Below, in pieces: positions 25,223-33,357 of a stretch of DNA of 33,357 nucleotides (its first letter is position 1; every line of letters begins with the position of its first letter). The notes beneath the pieces were generated by a model. The model saw nothing but the letters and a program-made list of their open reading frames with translations, did no database searches and was not told where the DNA came from. Origin of the DNA: Bacteroidaceae bacterium (GTDB lineage: Bacteria; Bacteroidota; Bacteroidia; Bacteroidales; Bacteroidaceae). The stretch covers positions 94,140 through 127,496 of the forward strand of contig JABUTZ010000010.1 in assembly GCA_021443415.1 (NCBI GenBank), read 5' to 3'. A program made the position numbers and the translations under genes.

Positions 25223-25230
25223 CAAAGATA
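25223..25230 (-). promoter_or_regulatory. -7 element TATCTTTG upstream of the kinase gene
   Basis: CAAAGATA on + strand; divergent from TAACTTTG at 25330-25337. Confidence 0.5.
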
Positions 25231-25329
25231 ACACATATTATCCACATACCGTCCACCCAACCCCGATAATTCTGCGGTGGGGAGCGATAATTAGTGCGTG
25301 ATATGTTATCTTTTTGCAAAAAAAAAGAT

Positions 25330-25337
25330 TAACTTTG
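25330..25337 (+). promoter_or_regulatory. -7 element TAACTTTG upstream of the AlbA_2 gene
   Basis: Consensus TAnnTTTG about 35 bp upstream of the likely ATG at 25371. Confidence 0.5.
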
Positions 25338-25370
25338 CACCCACATATACTAAATCAATGTTATACGGTC

Positions 25371-27029
25371 ATGTCATCAAAAGATCAGGAATATGCAGAA
25401 TTATTGAAGGCGCAGATAGCAACATTCAAAAAGGAGAACCGCTTTTTGGAGTTCAAAAGCAACTATCAAGAAGTAGATAAACTTGGTAGATACATTTCTG
25501 CACTATCAAATGGAGCTTGCCTTGCCAACGAAGAGACGGCATATCTCTATTTCGGCGTGGAGGATGATACTCTTCATATAAAAGGAACGACTTTTGATGC
25601 AGCCAAGACAAAGGCGCAAGGCAATCAAGACTTGGAGTTGTACCTGCGTCAAATGATTTCACCAAAAATTGATTTCAAGATAGAAGAGTTCCAAGATGAG
25701 GACGATAATCGTCTTGTCGTTTTTATAATTCCCGCGGCAAGAGAAGAGCCGACATGTTATAAAAGCACCCCCTATATCCGTGTTGACAGCAGTCTTACGG
25801 ATATGCGTCCATACAATGACTGGATGCGTCAGGTGTATAATTCCCAATGTGATTGGAGCCGCGAGATTGTCGAAAAGGCAACGGTTGCAGACCTTGACAC
25901 GGAAGCTTTGAAGGTTGCATTGGACGGTTTCTGCCAGCGTTTCCCGCATTTGGAAGAAGAAGCAAGACAGTGGGATGTGGTGACATTCTTGGATAAAGCC
26001 AAGTTGACTTTGGGAGGTAGGATTACCAAGGCCGCCCTGCTGCTCGTGGGCAAAGAGGAGTCGTCTGCTTACCTCGGTGGAATGCGACAAATCAACTGGC
26101 GACTGCGTGCCCCCGGAGAACCTTTGGCAGGAGAGCCTTTCGGACTTCCGTTCATCATTTCCACAACGAAGGTAAAAGACCGCATCCGAAACTATCGCAT
26201 CAAAATTTACCCCGACAACAGTTTGATTCCGGCAGAAGTATGGAAGTACGACACGCGCACAATCCTCGAAGGACTGCATAATGCCATAGCTCATCAAGAT
26301 TACAGGCTGGGCAGCAGAATAATTGTCACAGAAGAACCCGAGCATCTGACTATAGAAAGTTGCGGCTCTTTCTTTGCCGGCAGTTATGAGGACTATGTGG
26401 AAGGGAAGAAAACGCCAGAGCGTTATCGCAATCCGTTTCTTGTGCAAGCTATGGTCAACCTAAAGATGATAGACACGCAGGGATATGGAATACACACGAT
26501 GTATCTCCATCAGAAGGAACGTTATCTGCCGATGCCCGACTATGACAAGAGCGATCCGAACAAGGTGGTGCTTAGCGTGCCTGGCTGTGTTATAGACAAG
26601 AATTACAGTCTCGCTTTGATGAACCGTTCGGACATCTCCCTGACAGAGGCGGTTCTGCTGGATAAGGTACAAAAGCAGAAACCCATACCAGACGATGCCG
26701 CCAAACTGTTGCGTAAGCGCAAACTGATCGAAGGCCGAAAACCGAACTATATTGTCGGGAAACTGCTGGCTCAGGTCGCAAACAAAGGAATGGAATACAC
26801 CAAGCTCAAAGGCTTGGATGACAAATACTATCAGGACCTGATACTGAAAGCACTTGAACAGCATGGCAGACTTCAAAGAGCAGATTTCAATCGACTTCTT
26901 GTAAGCAAACTACCTGACATTCTCTCCGACAAACAGAAACTGGCAAAGGTAGGCAACCTATTGACCGTACTGCGCAAGAAAGGGAAAATAGAGTTTATAG
27001 GCAAACAATTCTGGCAATTGAAGAAATAA
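25371..27029 (+). CDS. AlbA_2 (Schlafen-like) DNA-binding / RecG-C-like ATP-binding protein
   Basis: MSSKDQEYAELLKAQIATFKKENRFLEFKSNYQEVDKLGRYISALSNGACLANEETAYLYFGVEDDT (AlbA_2), RTILEGLHNAIAHQDYRLGSRIIVTEEPEHLTIESCGSFFAGS (GHKL-like N-box), C-terminal winged-helix-like region. Confidence 0.88.
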   Translation: MSSKDQEYAELLKAQIATFKKENRFLEFKSNYQEVDKLGRYISALSNGACLANEETAYLYFGVEDDTLHIKGTTFDAAKTKAQGNQDLELYLRQMISPKIDFKIEEFQDEDDNRLVVFIIPAAREEPTCYKSTPYIRVDSSLTDMRPYNDWMRQVYNSQCDWSREIVEKATVADLDTEALKVALDGFCQRFPHLEEEARQWDVVTFLDKAKLTLGGRITKAALLLVGKEESSAYLGGMRQINWRLRAPGEPLAGEPFGLPFIISTTKVKDRIRNYRIKIYPDNSLIPAEVWKYDTRTILEGLHNAIAHQDYRLGSRIIVTEEPEHLTIESCGSFFAGSYEDYVEGKKTPERYRNPFLVQAMVNLKMIDTQGYGIHTMYLHQKERYLPMPDYDKSDPNKVVLSVPGCVIDKNYSLALMNRSDISLTEAVLLDKVQKQKPIPDDAAKLLRKRKLIEGRKPNYIVGKLLAQVANKGMEYTKLKGLDDKYYQDLILKALEQHGRLQRADFNRLLVSKLPDILSDKQKLAKVGNLLTVLRKKGKIEFIGKQFWQLKK

Positions 27030-27031
27030 AA

Positions 27032-27075
27032 ATTTAAGTGAGATTTAAGTGAGATTTAAGTGAGATTTAAGTGAG
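27032..27075 (+). repeat. Four perfect tandem copies of the 11-mer ATTTAAGTGAG
   Basis: 27032-27042, 27043-27053, 27054-27064, 27065-27075. A degenerate fifth copy ATTTAAGCGAG at 27154-27164. Confidence 0.95.
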
Positions 27076-27128
27076 AACAGAGTCAATATATAGACACAAA
27101 TCCCTGTATATCAGCGATAAGAATAAAA

Positions 27129-27153
27129 TTTACTTAAATCTTTGTTAAGTAAA
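27129..27153. repeat. Inverted repeat TTTACTTAA-N7-TTAAGTAAA
   Basis: Perfect 9-bp arms, 7-nt loop, adjacent to the degenerate fifth 11-mer. Confidence 0.75.
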
Positions 27154-27285
27154 ATTTAAGCGAGTATTAATGGACATTACTTTGGGATTAAGCATCATCA
27201 GGTTATGATATGCTGAAACGCATCGGACCAAAGGCATAGCTATTACGAGCACAGCATACGACGTGGTTGCCGTAGGCGCAAACGG

Positions 27286-27322
27286 AAAAGCCCCCTGGGA
27301 GCATTTGCTCGCGGGGGGCTTT
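27286..27322 (-). terminator. Hairpin terminator downstream of the giant surface-protein gene
   Basis: AAAGCCCCC...GGGGGGCTTT stem with internal GAGCATTTGCTC; on the minus strand followed by a T-rich CTTTTCCG, just past the stop at 27343. Confidence 0.75.
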
Positions 27323-27342
27323 CATTGTTGGCGGCGGGAGGG

Positions 27343-30300
27343 TCAGCGCTGGGTGTTGAACTTCAAGCCGTTCATGATGTAGACGGCGGGGGCGAGGCGG
27401 CGGAGGTCGGCGAAGCGGCCCATGTAGCGGCCCGCGAGGTCGTAGACGGCGTCGTCGGCATGGCCGTCGGTGGCGGCGGGGAGGAGGAGGACGGGTGTCT
27501 CGACGGTGCCGTCGACGCGGTCGTCGGCGTACTGCAGGCGGGTGGTCGCGGCGCGCGAGTTGTCGTCGGTGTCGACGATGACGAACGTGAGCGAGCCCAT
27601 CGCGCCCTCGCCTCCCACGGTCAGGTAGACACGGCCGTCGGCATCGGCCACCGACTCGGTGCGCTGCTCGCCATTGACGAAGGCGCACACCTTGGCTCCG
27701 GGCAGCGTCTGTCCGATGACCACCATGTTGTGGGGATAGTCCGTTGAGCCTTCGCCCGAGGCGGAAGCCTGTCCGCTGGCCGTCATGCCGCGGGGATTGT
27801 CAGCGGTGGGTGCGGCGGGAGCCTGTGTGGCGGCGCCGATGTCGGCGGGGAAGTGGAACTCGAGAGTCTCGCCCGTGCCGAGGCTGTTGCCGTACATGTA
27901 GCCGCGTCCCGGACGGAGATAGCCAAGCGTGCCCTGCCAGTCCTGTCCGTCATAGACGGCGAACTCGGTCTGGCTCTTGATGATGTCGTTCTTGTGGGGG
28001 TTGAGGAACGAGAGGGCCTGGCGGAGCGTCATGGTGCGCTGGCAGGGATAGCCAATCCAGCCCCACGCCCAGCCCGTCTTCGAGCCCGGCACGGTAATGA
28101 TCGTCTCCTCGGAGACGGCCTTCTCGCCGCTGATGCTCAGACGGTCGATGGGGTCGTCGGTCTTGACGTGGATCATGTACATCGAGTTGGGACGTATGGT
28201 GATCCTGCCCATGGCGGCGGAGCCCGGGACGGCGGCGAGCGTGCGGTCCTTGACCATCGAGATGTGGCCCTGGACATCAGCCAGCAGGTCGCTTGCCTTC
28301 GGGGTGACCGCCTCGACATAGGTGCTCACCCAGTTCCAGCCGCTCGTCAGCGGCACGTCGTGCTGGACGACATCGACGGCGATGAGGTGCCACGGGCGGT
28401 CGTAGGCTCCGCAGAGCACCGACGAGTCAAACGTGACGTTCGCCACGTCCCGGCTGTCGCCGTCCTTGACGCGGAGCGCGTTGTAGATGACACCCTTGTT
28501 GGGGTCCCACGCCTTGAACGTCACCGTCTTGCCCTTGTCGCCACCCTTCGCCATGTCGTTGCCGAAGATGGTGAGATAGAGGAGCGAGCGGTTGGTATTC
28601 TCGTTGTACTTCAGTTGTCCCACGCCGCGGCACTCGCCGTCGATGAACGCCGCCACGCGTGCGTCCTCCGACACCCAGAGGCGGTCGTTGAGATGGAGGT
28701 CGGCGATGAGGTTCATGTTGGCGTTGAAACGGCTCGGGTCGACCTTCCAGCCCGGGTCCTTGCCCTTGACGGTGAGCTTGATAGTCTGCGGGATGGCCGC
28801 TCCCTCGTGGTTGGAGAGGCTGACCTGTGCGTAGTAGACGCCGGGCGAGAGATGGCGCGTGTCGACGAGGTAGACGACGAAGTAGTAGAAGCCCTCGTCG
28901 GTCATCGTACGCACGCTCATCCAGTCGGCCAGCTCGCTCAGGTGGAGGGAGCCCATGCGCGAGTACTTGACGAGTCCGGTCTCGATCTCAGCCACCGTGT
29001 CGACGGGCAGCGTGAGGTCGAGGAGCGAGGGCACCCACGTGCCCCAGTCCTGGTGGACGATGACATCCCACGTGTAGGGAGTCATTGTGTTCTCGTGGAC
29101 GTCCTGGATGCCCAGTGCGGTGATGTGCAGGGTCTTTCCCTCGAGACGGCGCGCCACGTCCTCGCTGATGTTGATGAGCACCTCGCGTTCGCTGGCGATG
29201 ACGCTGTACTCGGTCTTGCCCGCGAGCGGCCGGCGGAACGAGGCTGACTTCTGCATGGGAGCGTCGTCCTGCTCGACGACATCGGCGATTGCCGCCGCAC
29301 CGATGATTGCTCCCCGGTCGCTCTCGTCGATATACTCGTCGCCGTCCTTGACCTGAAGGATGTGGTTGTAGCCGCAGGGCTCCGCCACGACGGGGTCGTC
29401 GAGCTTACGTATGCGCTGGAAGGGATAGTAGATCTTCAGTCCCTCCTCGCGCCCCGTCAGACAGCGGTTGACGGCGTCGGTGATGATGTTCTGCGTGAAG
29501 CGTCCCTGCTGCACGCGCACGTCGTCGATACCGCCCTTGAAGAAGTCGGTCACGCGGCGTGTCGTGTCGGCGTCCTGGTAGACGGTGCGTCCGCCCATGG
29601 TCATCGTGTCGAAGGCGAAGCGCGGAATGCGGGTGCTCTCGACCTCGCGCACCACCTCGCCGTCGAGGTAGAAGCGCGTGTATCCGCCGCCCACATACTC
29701 CATGAAGAGGTTGTGCCAGACGTTCGGGGTCACCTTGGCTATGCTCAGTCCGCCGCCGGCGAACTCTGCCGTCACCTCGCCGCCGGCGCCTATCGTGAAG
29801 GCGTTGACGGCGGTGCCGTTGTCGAGCGAGCAGAGCGTGGCGTTCTGCCCTGCGGCAGTCGACTTGAACCAGAACGAGAGGCCGTAGCTCTCCTGCGGGG
29901 AGAAGACCACCTTCTGGGTCGGGATGCGGAATGCCTGGCTGCCGTCGAGGGCGAGCGAGTAGTTGGGGATGCGCGAGTACCACTCCGCCCCGTCGGGCAT
30001 CACGAGGTTGCGGTCGAAGCGAAGGTCGGTGACCACCGTGCCGCGTCCCTCGTTGGCGGGCCAGTAGGCGATGATGCGCTTGTCGAGGCCGATGAGCGCG
30101 TTCTCGAGGTTGGCCTCCATCTCCTCCTTGCTGACTATGCCGTCCCATAGCATCACGTCGTGCATCAGCACGTTGCCGTTTGTCCTGCCGGCATCGGCTC
30201 CCATGCGCAGGATGGCCTGTGTCTTCGGGATGGCGTTGAGCGTCATTGCGGGACCGGCGTATTCGTCATTGGTGGTGTAGAGCATCGACGAGATGGTGCC

Positions 30301-33300
30301 GTCGGTGGTGTCCTCGTCCTGCCGGTAGGTAACGACGAGTTGCATCCAGTCGGAGTTGTAGCCGCCCGTGGCGTCGAGGGCCTGGATCGGGCTCGCCATC
30401 ACCTTGTCGCCGTACTTGACGTAGACGCGGGCTGAGTCGTAGCTGACGCGGAAGTCGCCCACCTGGCCCATCTGCGAGAAGAGCACCGCCTCGCGCTTGG
30501 TGCTGATGGGCTTGAACTTCATGGCGAGCGTGAAGTCGCGATAGCCGAAGAGGCTGAACTCGTGCTTGGTCTCGGCGGGTCCGCATTCGTAGAACTTCAT
30601 CGCCACCGCATGCTCGCGCGCCACCTGTGCGTCGAGGTCGGTCACGATGGTGAAGTTGTCGGTCGTCACGCGCTCGTAGCGGATGTCCTCGTCGAAGGTC
30701 AGCTGGAGGTTCTCGCCGTAGAGCAGCTCGCCCGTGGGCTTGCCCATGACCATCGGCTTCTTGGTGTCGAGGGAGAAGCGGAGCGCCTCGCTCGCTGTCT
30801 CCAGTCCGGCGTCCTCGCGGCTCGCCTTCGACTGCGCCACGGCGCGTATCTCGTAGTCGCCGTCGGTGAACTGGTCGCCAAGCGTTATGGTGGCAAACGA
30901 CTTGCCCGCCTGCAGCTTGACGTTGGCTCCCTTCCAGTCCTTCTCGAGGTCGTACTTATCCTTATCTATATAGAAGAGGTAAATCGGCTTCCACGCGTTG
31001 GTGCCCACGAGGCGCGTCTGGATGACCACGCCGGCGAAGTTCTTGTACTCCATGTGGTAGTTGGACAGCGTCACACCGATCTCGCGTGCCGCCTGCTTGC
31101 CCTCGATCGCCTCGCCGTTGACTGTCACGCGGTCGGTCTCGAGTGTCACGGGCGACGCCATGGGTACGAAATTGAAGATGACGGGCTTCCTGACGGCGCG
31201 TCCGAGGTCGCCATCGGGATAGAGGATGAACGTCACGGTGTCGCGCGTCACGTCGGTGCGCGTCTGCTGTACGGTGAACGAGAGCTTGGTCGAAGTCTGG
31301 GGCTTGAGCCCGACGGCATACTGTCCGGTCATCACGCCGCGGTCAAACTGCAGACCGTGCTGGTTGGTCTTGGGGTCGATGCCGAAGACGAGCTTGGGGG
31401 CGGTCTCCGACACCGTGGGTGAGAAGGTGGCTACCGAGACGTTGCGCAACGTGGCCTCTATGTTCGATTTCTCGCCGGCGGGCAGCATGGCAAACTCCGA
31501 CGGCATGTCGAACTCGGGGATGACGAGAGCCACCGTGCCGTCGCTCAGCGGGAAGGCGTCGCCCGCCTTGCCCGTAGAGGTCTTGAACGACTCGGTCTGC
31601 TTGAAGTAGAGCGTCGAGTCGGGCTTCTCCCAAGGCACCTTCGACTGTCCGCCGCGGAGGTAGAACATGTAGGGCATGGAGGTGTTGCCCGTCACCTCGC
31701 CGTCGTCGCCGATCTTCGCGTCGGGCGAGATGGGCAGGTAGATATCCACCGACTCGTAGGTGCTCGCTCCCGAGGTCGAGAGCGTGTAGCCGAAGGTCGT
31801 GGTGCCCGTGGAGGCGGCGTCGACATTCTTGGTCGAGCCGTAGCGGAAGCCCGCCCACGACTTGGCCGACTCCTGGGTGGATGCGCCCATGACGGCAAGT
31901 TCGCTGTTGTCCACTCCTCCGAACTGGATATCATGCTGGTCGCTGAAGGCGCGTGTCGTCGTATAGGTCTGCGACGTCGTCATCGAGTTGGACATCGTCA
32001 TTCCTGCATCGAACGTGTTGGAGTCGATGTAGTGCAGGTTCTGCGTCATCTTGGCATCCTGTGTTTCCGTGTTCTTCACGACGGTGTATGCCACTTCCCA
32101 TACTGTTGCCAAGGCCTGTGAAGCGATGGCGAACGGATTGAAGACGGAGCTTGTTATCCTGCCGAAATCCTTGACCTTACCCATCAAATCCACCAACTTG
32201 ACAACATTGTTCGCCATGTTCAGCGCTCCTGTGACTGCATCCATGGCTATGATGCCGTCGCGCAGATTGAGGGCGTATTTCTCCGCTATCATCTCGGGAC
32301 TGATGTTCCTGATGAGCGACGACTGCTTGTACTTGCCTTTCGTCTGGCCGTCAAGCTTGTAGAGGTTGTACGCCTTGTTGCGCTCGTTGGCGGCGATGGT
32401 CGATTTCCATTTCGCTATGGCGTTGGAGTAGAGCGCCACCTTGTCGAACTTGTCCTTGGCGGTGTGCTGGAAGACATAGTCGGTGTCCCTGCGCCACACG
32501 TCCATGTTGTCGTCCATCTGGTCGAGCGGCCGCTTGGCGAAATAGCGGCACTCGCCTTCCGGCAGGACGGGCATGTCGGCTGACTTCTTCTGCGCGTATG
32601 CCGGGTCGTAGGTCACCAGCTGCGCGCGGCGCTTGCGCAGGTCGGGGATGAGCTCGGTGACGATGTGCTTCTGCGTGAAGCTGAACACCGACTCGTTGGT
32701 GGTGCCGCCGATGGGCTGCAGCCAGTTGGTCAGGTAGAACTTCGTGCCGCCCAGGAGCGTGTCGCCGCGCTGGACGTAATTCTCGCTCTCGACGCAGTAC
32801 ATCTCCTTGTCCAGTGCGGGAACGACACGCTCCGCCTCGGTGGTCATGTTGGTGTAGCGCGTGTCGGTGAAGAAGTAGTTGGTGGCGCGTCCGATATAGA
32901 CGTCGCCGTTGGCTCCCACGAAGTCGGGGCTGGAGCTGGTCTGTATGCGCTGGTTGAACGTGTAGGTCATCGACTTCTTGTCCGAGAAGGTCATCAGGTC
33001 GAAGCTGGCGTCCTTCTGGAGCGTGCCGACCAGTTTCTTGGTCACGTTGCTCTTGGTCATGATGCCCATGCCGGTCAATGTCGCTACGTCCGCACCGACA
33101 GCCCACTGGCTCTCGTCGCCCGTCACGTCGCCGAACGTCAAGCCGTTGGACACGCCGAGCGTCATGCTCGAGCCCTTGTCTATGTAGGCGAAGCTGTTGG
33201 AGCCGGGAGGGTCGTTGAGCACGAAATCTACCTTCGAGGGGCCGTCCGTCACGAACGAACTGCCGGGAATGCCGACCATGCCCATCACGATGCCCTCCAT

Positions 33301-33357
33301 CGGCTGCTCGGGCCATGTCATGGTGTTGCCGTGGAACTTGAACGAGAGCTGCATGGT
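27343..33357 (-). CDS. Giant secreted/surface protein with LamG-like (concanavalin-like) domains and C-terminal tail motif; 5' end probably beyond window
   Basis: At least 2003 aa with no signal peptide at the window edge. LamG-like segments (REAVLFSQMGQVGDFRVSYDSARVYVKYGD...WMQLVVTYRQD; YGLSFWFKSTAAGQNATLCSLDNGTAVNAFTIGAGGEVTAEF...WHNLFMEYVGGGYTRFYLDGEVV). C-terminus YDLAGRYMGRFADLRRLAPAVYIMNGLKFNTQR. Confidence 0.85.
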   Translation of the reverse strand, partial: TMQLSFKFHGNTMTWPEQPMEGIVMGMVGIPGSSFVTDGPSKVDFVLNDPPGSNSFAYIDKGSSMTLGVSNGLTFGDVTGDESQWAVGADVATLTGMGIMTKSNVTKKLVGTLQKDASFDLMTFSDKKSMTYTFNQRIQTSSSPDFVGANGDVYIGRATNYFFTDTRYTNMTTEAERVVPALDKEMYCVESENYVQRGDTLLGGTKFYLTNWLQPIGGTTNESVFSFTQKHIVTELIPDLRKRRAQLVTYDPAYAQKKSADMPVLPEGECRYFAKRPLDQMDDNMDVWRRDTDYVFQHTAKDKFDKVALYSNAIAKWKSTIAANERNKAYNLYKLDGQTKGKYKQSSLIRNISPEMIAEKYALNLRDGIIAMDAVTGALNMANNVVKLVDLMGKVKDFGRITSSVFNPFAIASQALATVWEVAYTVVKNTETQDAKMTQNLHYIDSNTFDAGMTMSNSMTTSQTYTTTRAFSDQHDIQFGGVDNSELAVMGASTQESAKSWAGFRYGSTKNVDAASTGTTTFGYTLSTSGASTYESVDIYLPISPDAKIGDDGEVTGNTSMPYMFYLRGGQSKVPWEKPDSTLYFKQTESFKTSTGKAGDAFPLSDGTVALVIPEFDMPSEFAMLPAGEKSNIEATLRNVSVATFSPTVSETAPKLVFGIDPKTNQHGLQFDRGVMTGQYAVGLKPQTSTKLSFTVQQTRTDVTRDTVTFILYPDGDLGRAVRKPVIFNFVPMASPVTLETDRVTVNGEAIEGKQAAREIGVTLSNYHMEYKNFAGVVIQTRLVGTNAWKPIYLFYIDKDKYDLEKDWKGANVKLQAGKSFATITLGDQFTDGDYEIRAVAQSKASREDAGLETASEALRFSLDTKKPMVMGKPTGELLYGENLQLTFDEDIRYERVTTDNFTIVTDLDAQVAREHAVAMKFYECGPAETKHEFSLFGYRDFTLAMKFKPISTKREAVLFSQMGQVGDFRVSYDSARVYVKYGDKVMASPIQALDATGGYNSDWMQLVVTYRQDEDTTDGTISSMLYTTNDEYAGPAMTLNAIPKTQAILRMGADAGRTNGNVLMHDVMLWDGIVSKEEMEANLENALIGLDKRIIAYWPANEGRGTVVTDLRFDRNLVMPDGAEWYSRIPNYSLALDGSQAFRIPTQKVVFSPQESYGLSFWFKSTAAGQNATLCSLDNGTAVNAFTIGAGGEVTAEFAGGGLSIAKVTPNVWHNLFMEYVGGGYTRFYLDGEVVREVESTRIPRFAFDTMTMGGRTVYQDADTTRRVTDFFKGGIDDVRVQQGRFTQNIITDAVNRCLTGREEGLKIYYPFQRIRKLDDPVVAEPCGYNHILQVKDGDEYIDESDRGAIIGAAAIADVVEQDDAPMQKSASFRRPLAGKTEYSVIASEREVLINISEDVARRLEGKTLHITALGIQDVHENTMTPYTWDVIVHQDWGTWVPSLLDLTLPVDTVAEIETGLVKYSRMGSLHLSELADWMSVRTMTDEGFYYFVVYLVDTRHLSPGVYYAQVSLSNHEGAAIPQTIKLTVKGKDPGWKVDPSRFNANMNLIADLHLNDRLWVSEDARVAAFIDGECRGVGQLKYNENTNRSLLYLTIFGNDMAKGGDKGKTVTFKAWDPNKGVIYNALRVKDGDSRDVANVTFDSSVLCGAYDRPWHLIAVDVVQHDVPLTSGWNWVSTYVEAVTPKASDLLADVQGHISMVKDRTLAAVPGSAAMGRITIRPNSMYMIHVKTDDPIDRLSISGEKAVSEETIITVPGSKTGWAWGWIGYPCQRTMTLRQALSFLNPHKNDIIKSQTEFAVYDGQDWQGTLGYLRPGRGYMYGNSLGTGETLEFHFPADIGAATQAPAAPTADNPRGMTASGQASASGEGSTDYPHNMVVIGQTLPGAKVCAFVNGEQRTESVADADGRVYLTVGGEGAMGSLTFVIVDTDDNSRAATTRLQYADDRVDGTVETPVLLLPAATDGHADDAVYDLAGRYMGRFADLRRLAPAVYIMNGLKFNTQR

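Noticed and set aside
27032-27164. CRISPR array
   Set aside because: Repeats are 11 bp in direct tandem without spacers and there are no cas genes.
27853-31422. Plus-strand ORFs of 464, 262 and 286 aa
   Set aside because: Antisense to the continuous 2003-aa surface-protein frame; mirror-ORF composition.
1-33357. tRNA, rRNA or integrase/transposase genes
   Set aside because: None recognised on reading either strand; islands are inferred only from composition and gene content.

Overview
The window looks like Bacteroidales (Prevotella-like) DNA: GC-rich coding sequence, TAnnTTTG-type -7 promoter elements, SusC/SusD genes. Most of it is a glycan-utilisation region. From left to right it holds: a truncated SusD-like lipoprotein; a SusC-like TonB-dependent receptor; an AraC-family regulator; a decayed alpha-galactosidase-like (GH36-like) remnant; an operon with a modular CE7-type esterase, a 45-aa acidic peptide and a non-catalytic paralogue; a divergent sialate-O-acetylesterase-like plus second CE7-like esterase pair; a large secreted repeat protein; a GH53-like galactanase; and two tandem GH92-like alpha-mannosidases. 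Downstream are a DUF1016/YhcG-like PD-(D/E)XK nuclease, fragments of a restriction/helicase gene, a gate-domain membrane protein coupled to a pyridoxal/pyridoxamine kinase, an AlbA_2 (Schlafen-like) ATP-binding protein, and a giant LamG-like surface protein running off the right edge. The most interesting signals are: (1) a shared ~20-bp box (GCRATGRTACTTTTTTRSCS) exactly 63 bp upstream of the -7 element in three promoters, plus a weaker fourth at 62 bp, all around the AraC gene; (2) a MITE-like palindromic element with terminal inverted repeats on both sides of the second GH92 gene; (3) a GH36-like remnant that keeps its promoter, signal peptide and C-terminus but has lost its catalytic core; (4) a G-quadruplex-like (TTTGGGG)3 tract between divergent promoters; (5) a recurrent short C-terminal tail on five secreted proteins. 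All family names come from reading the translations; no database search was run.
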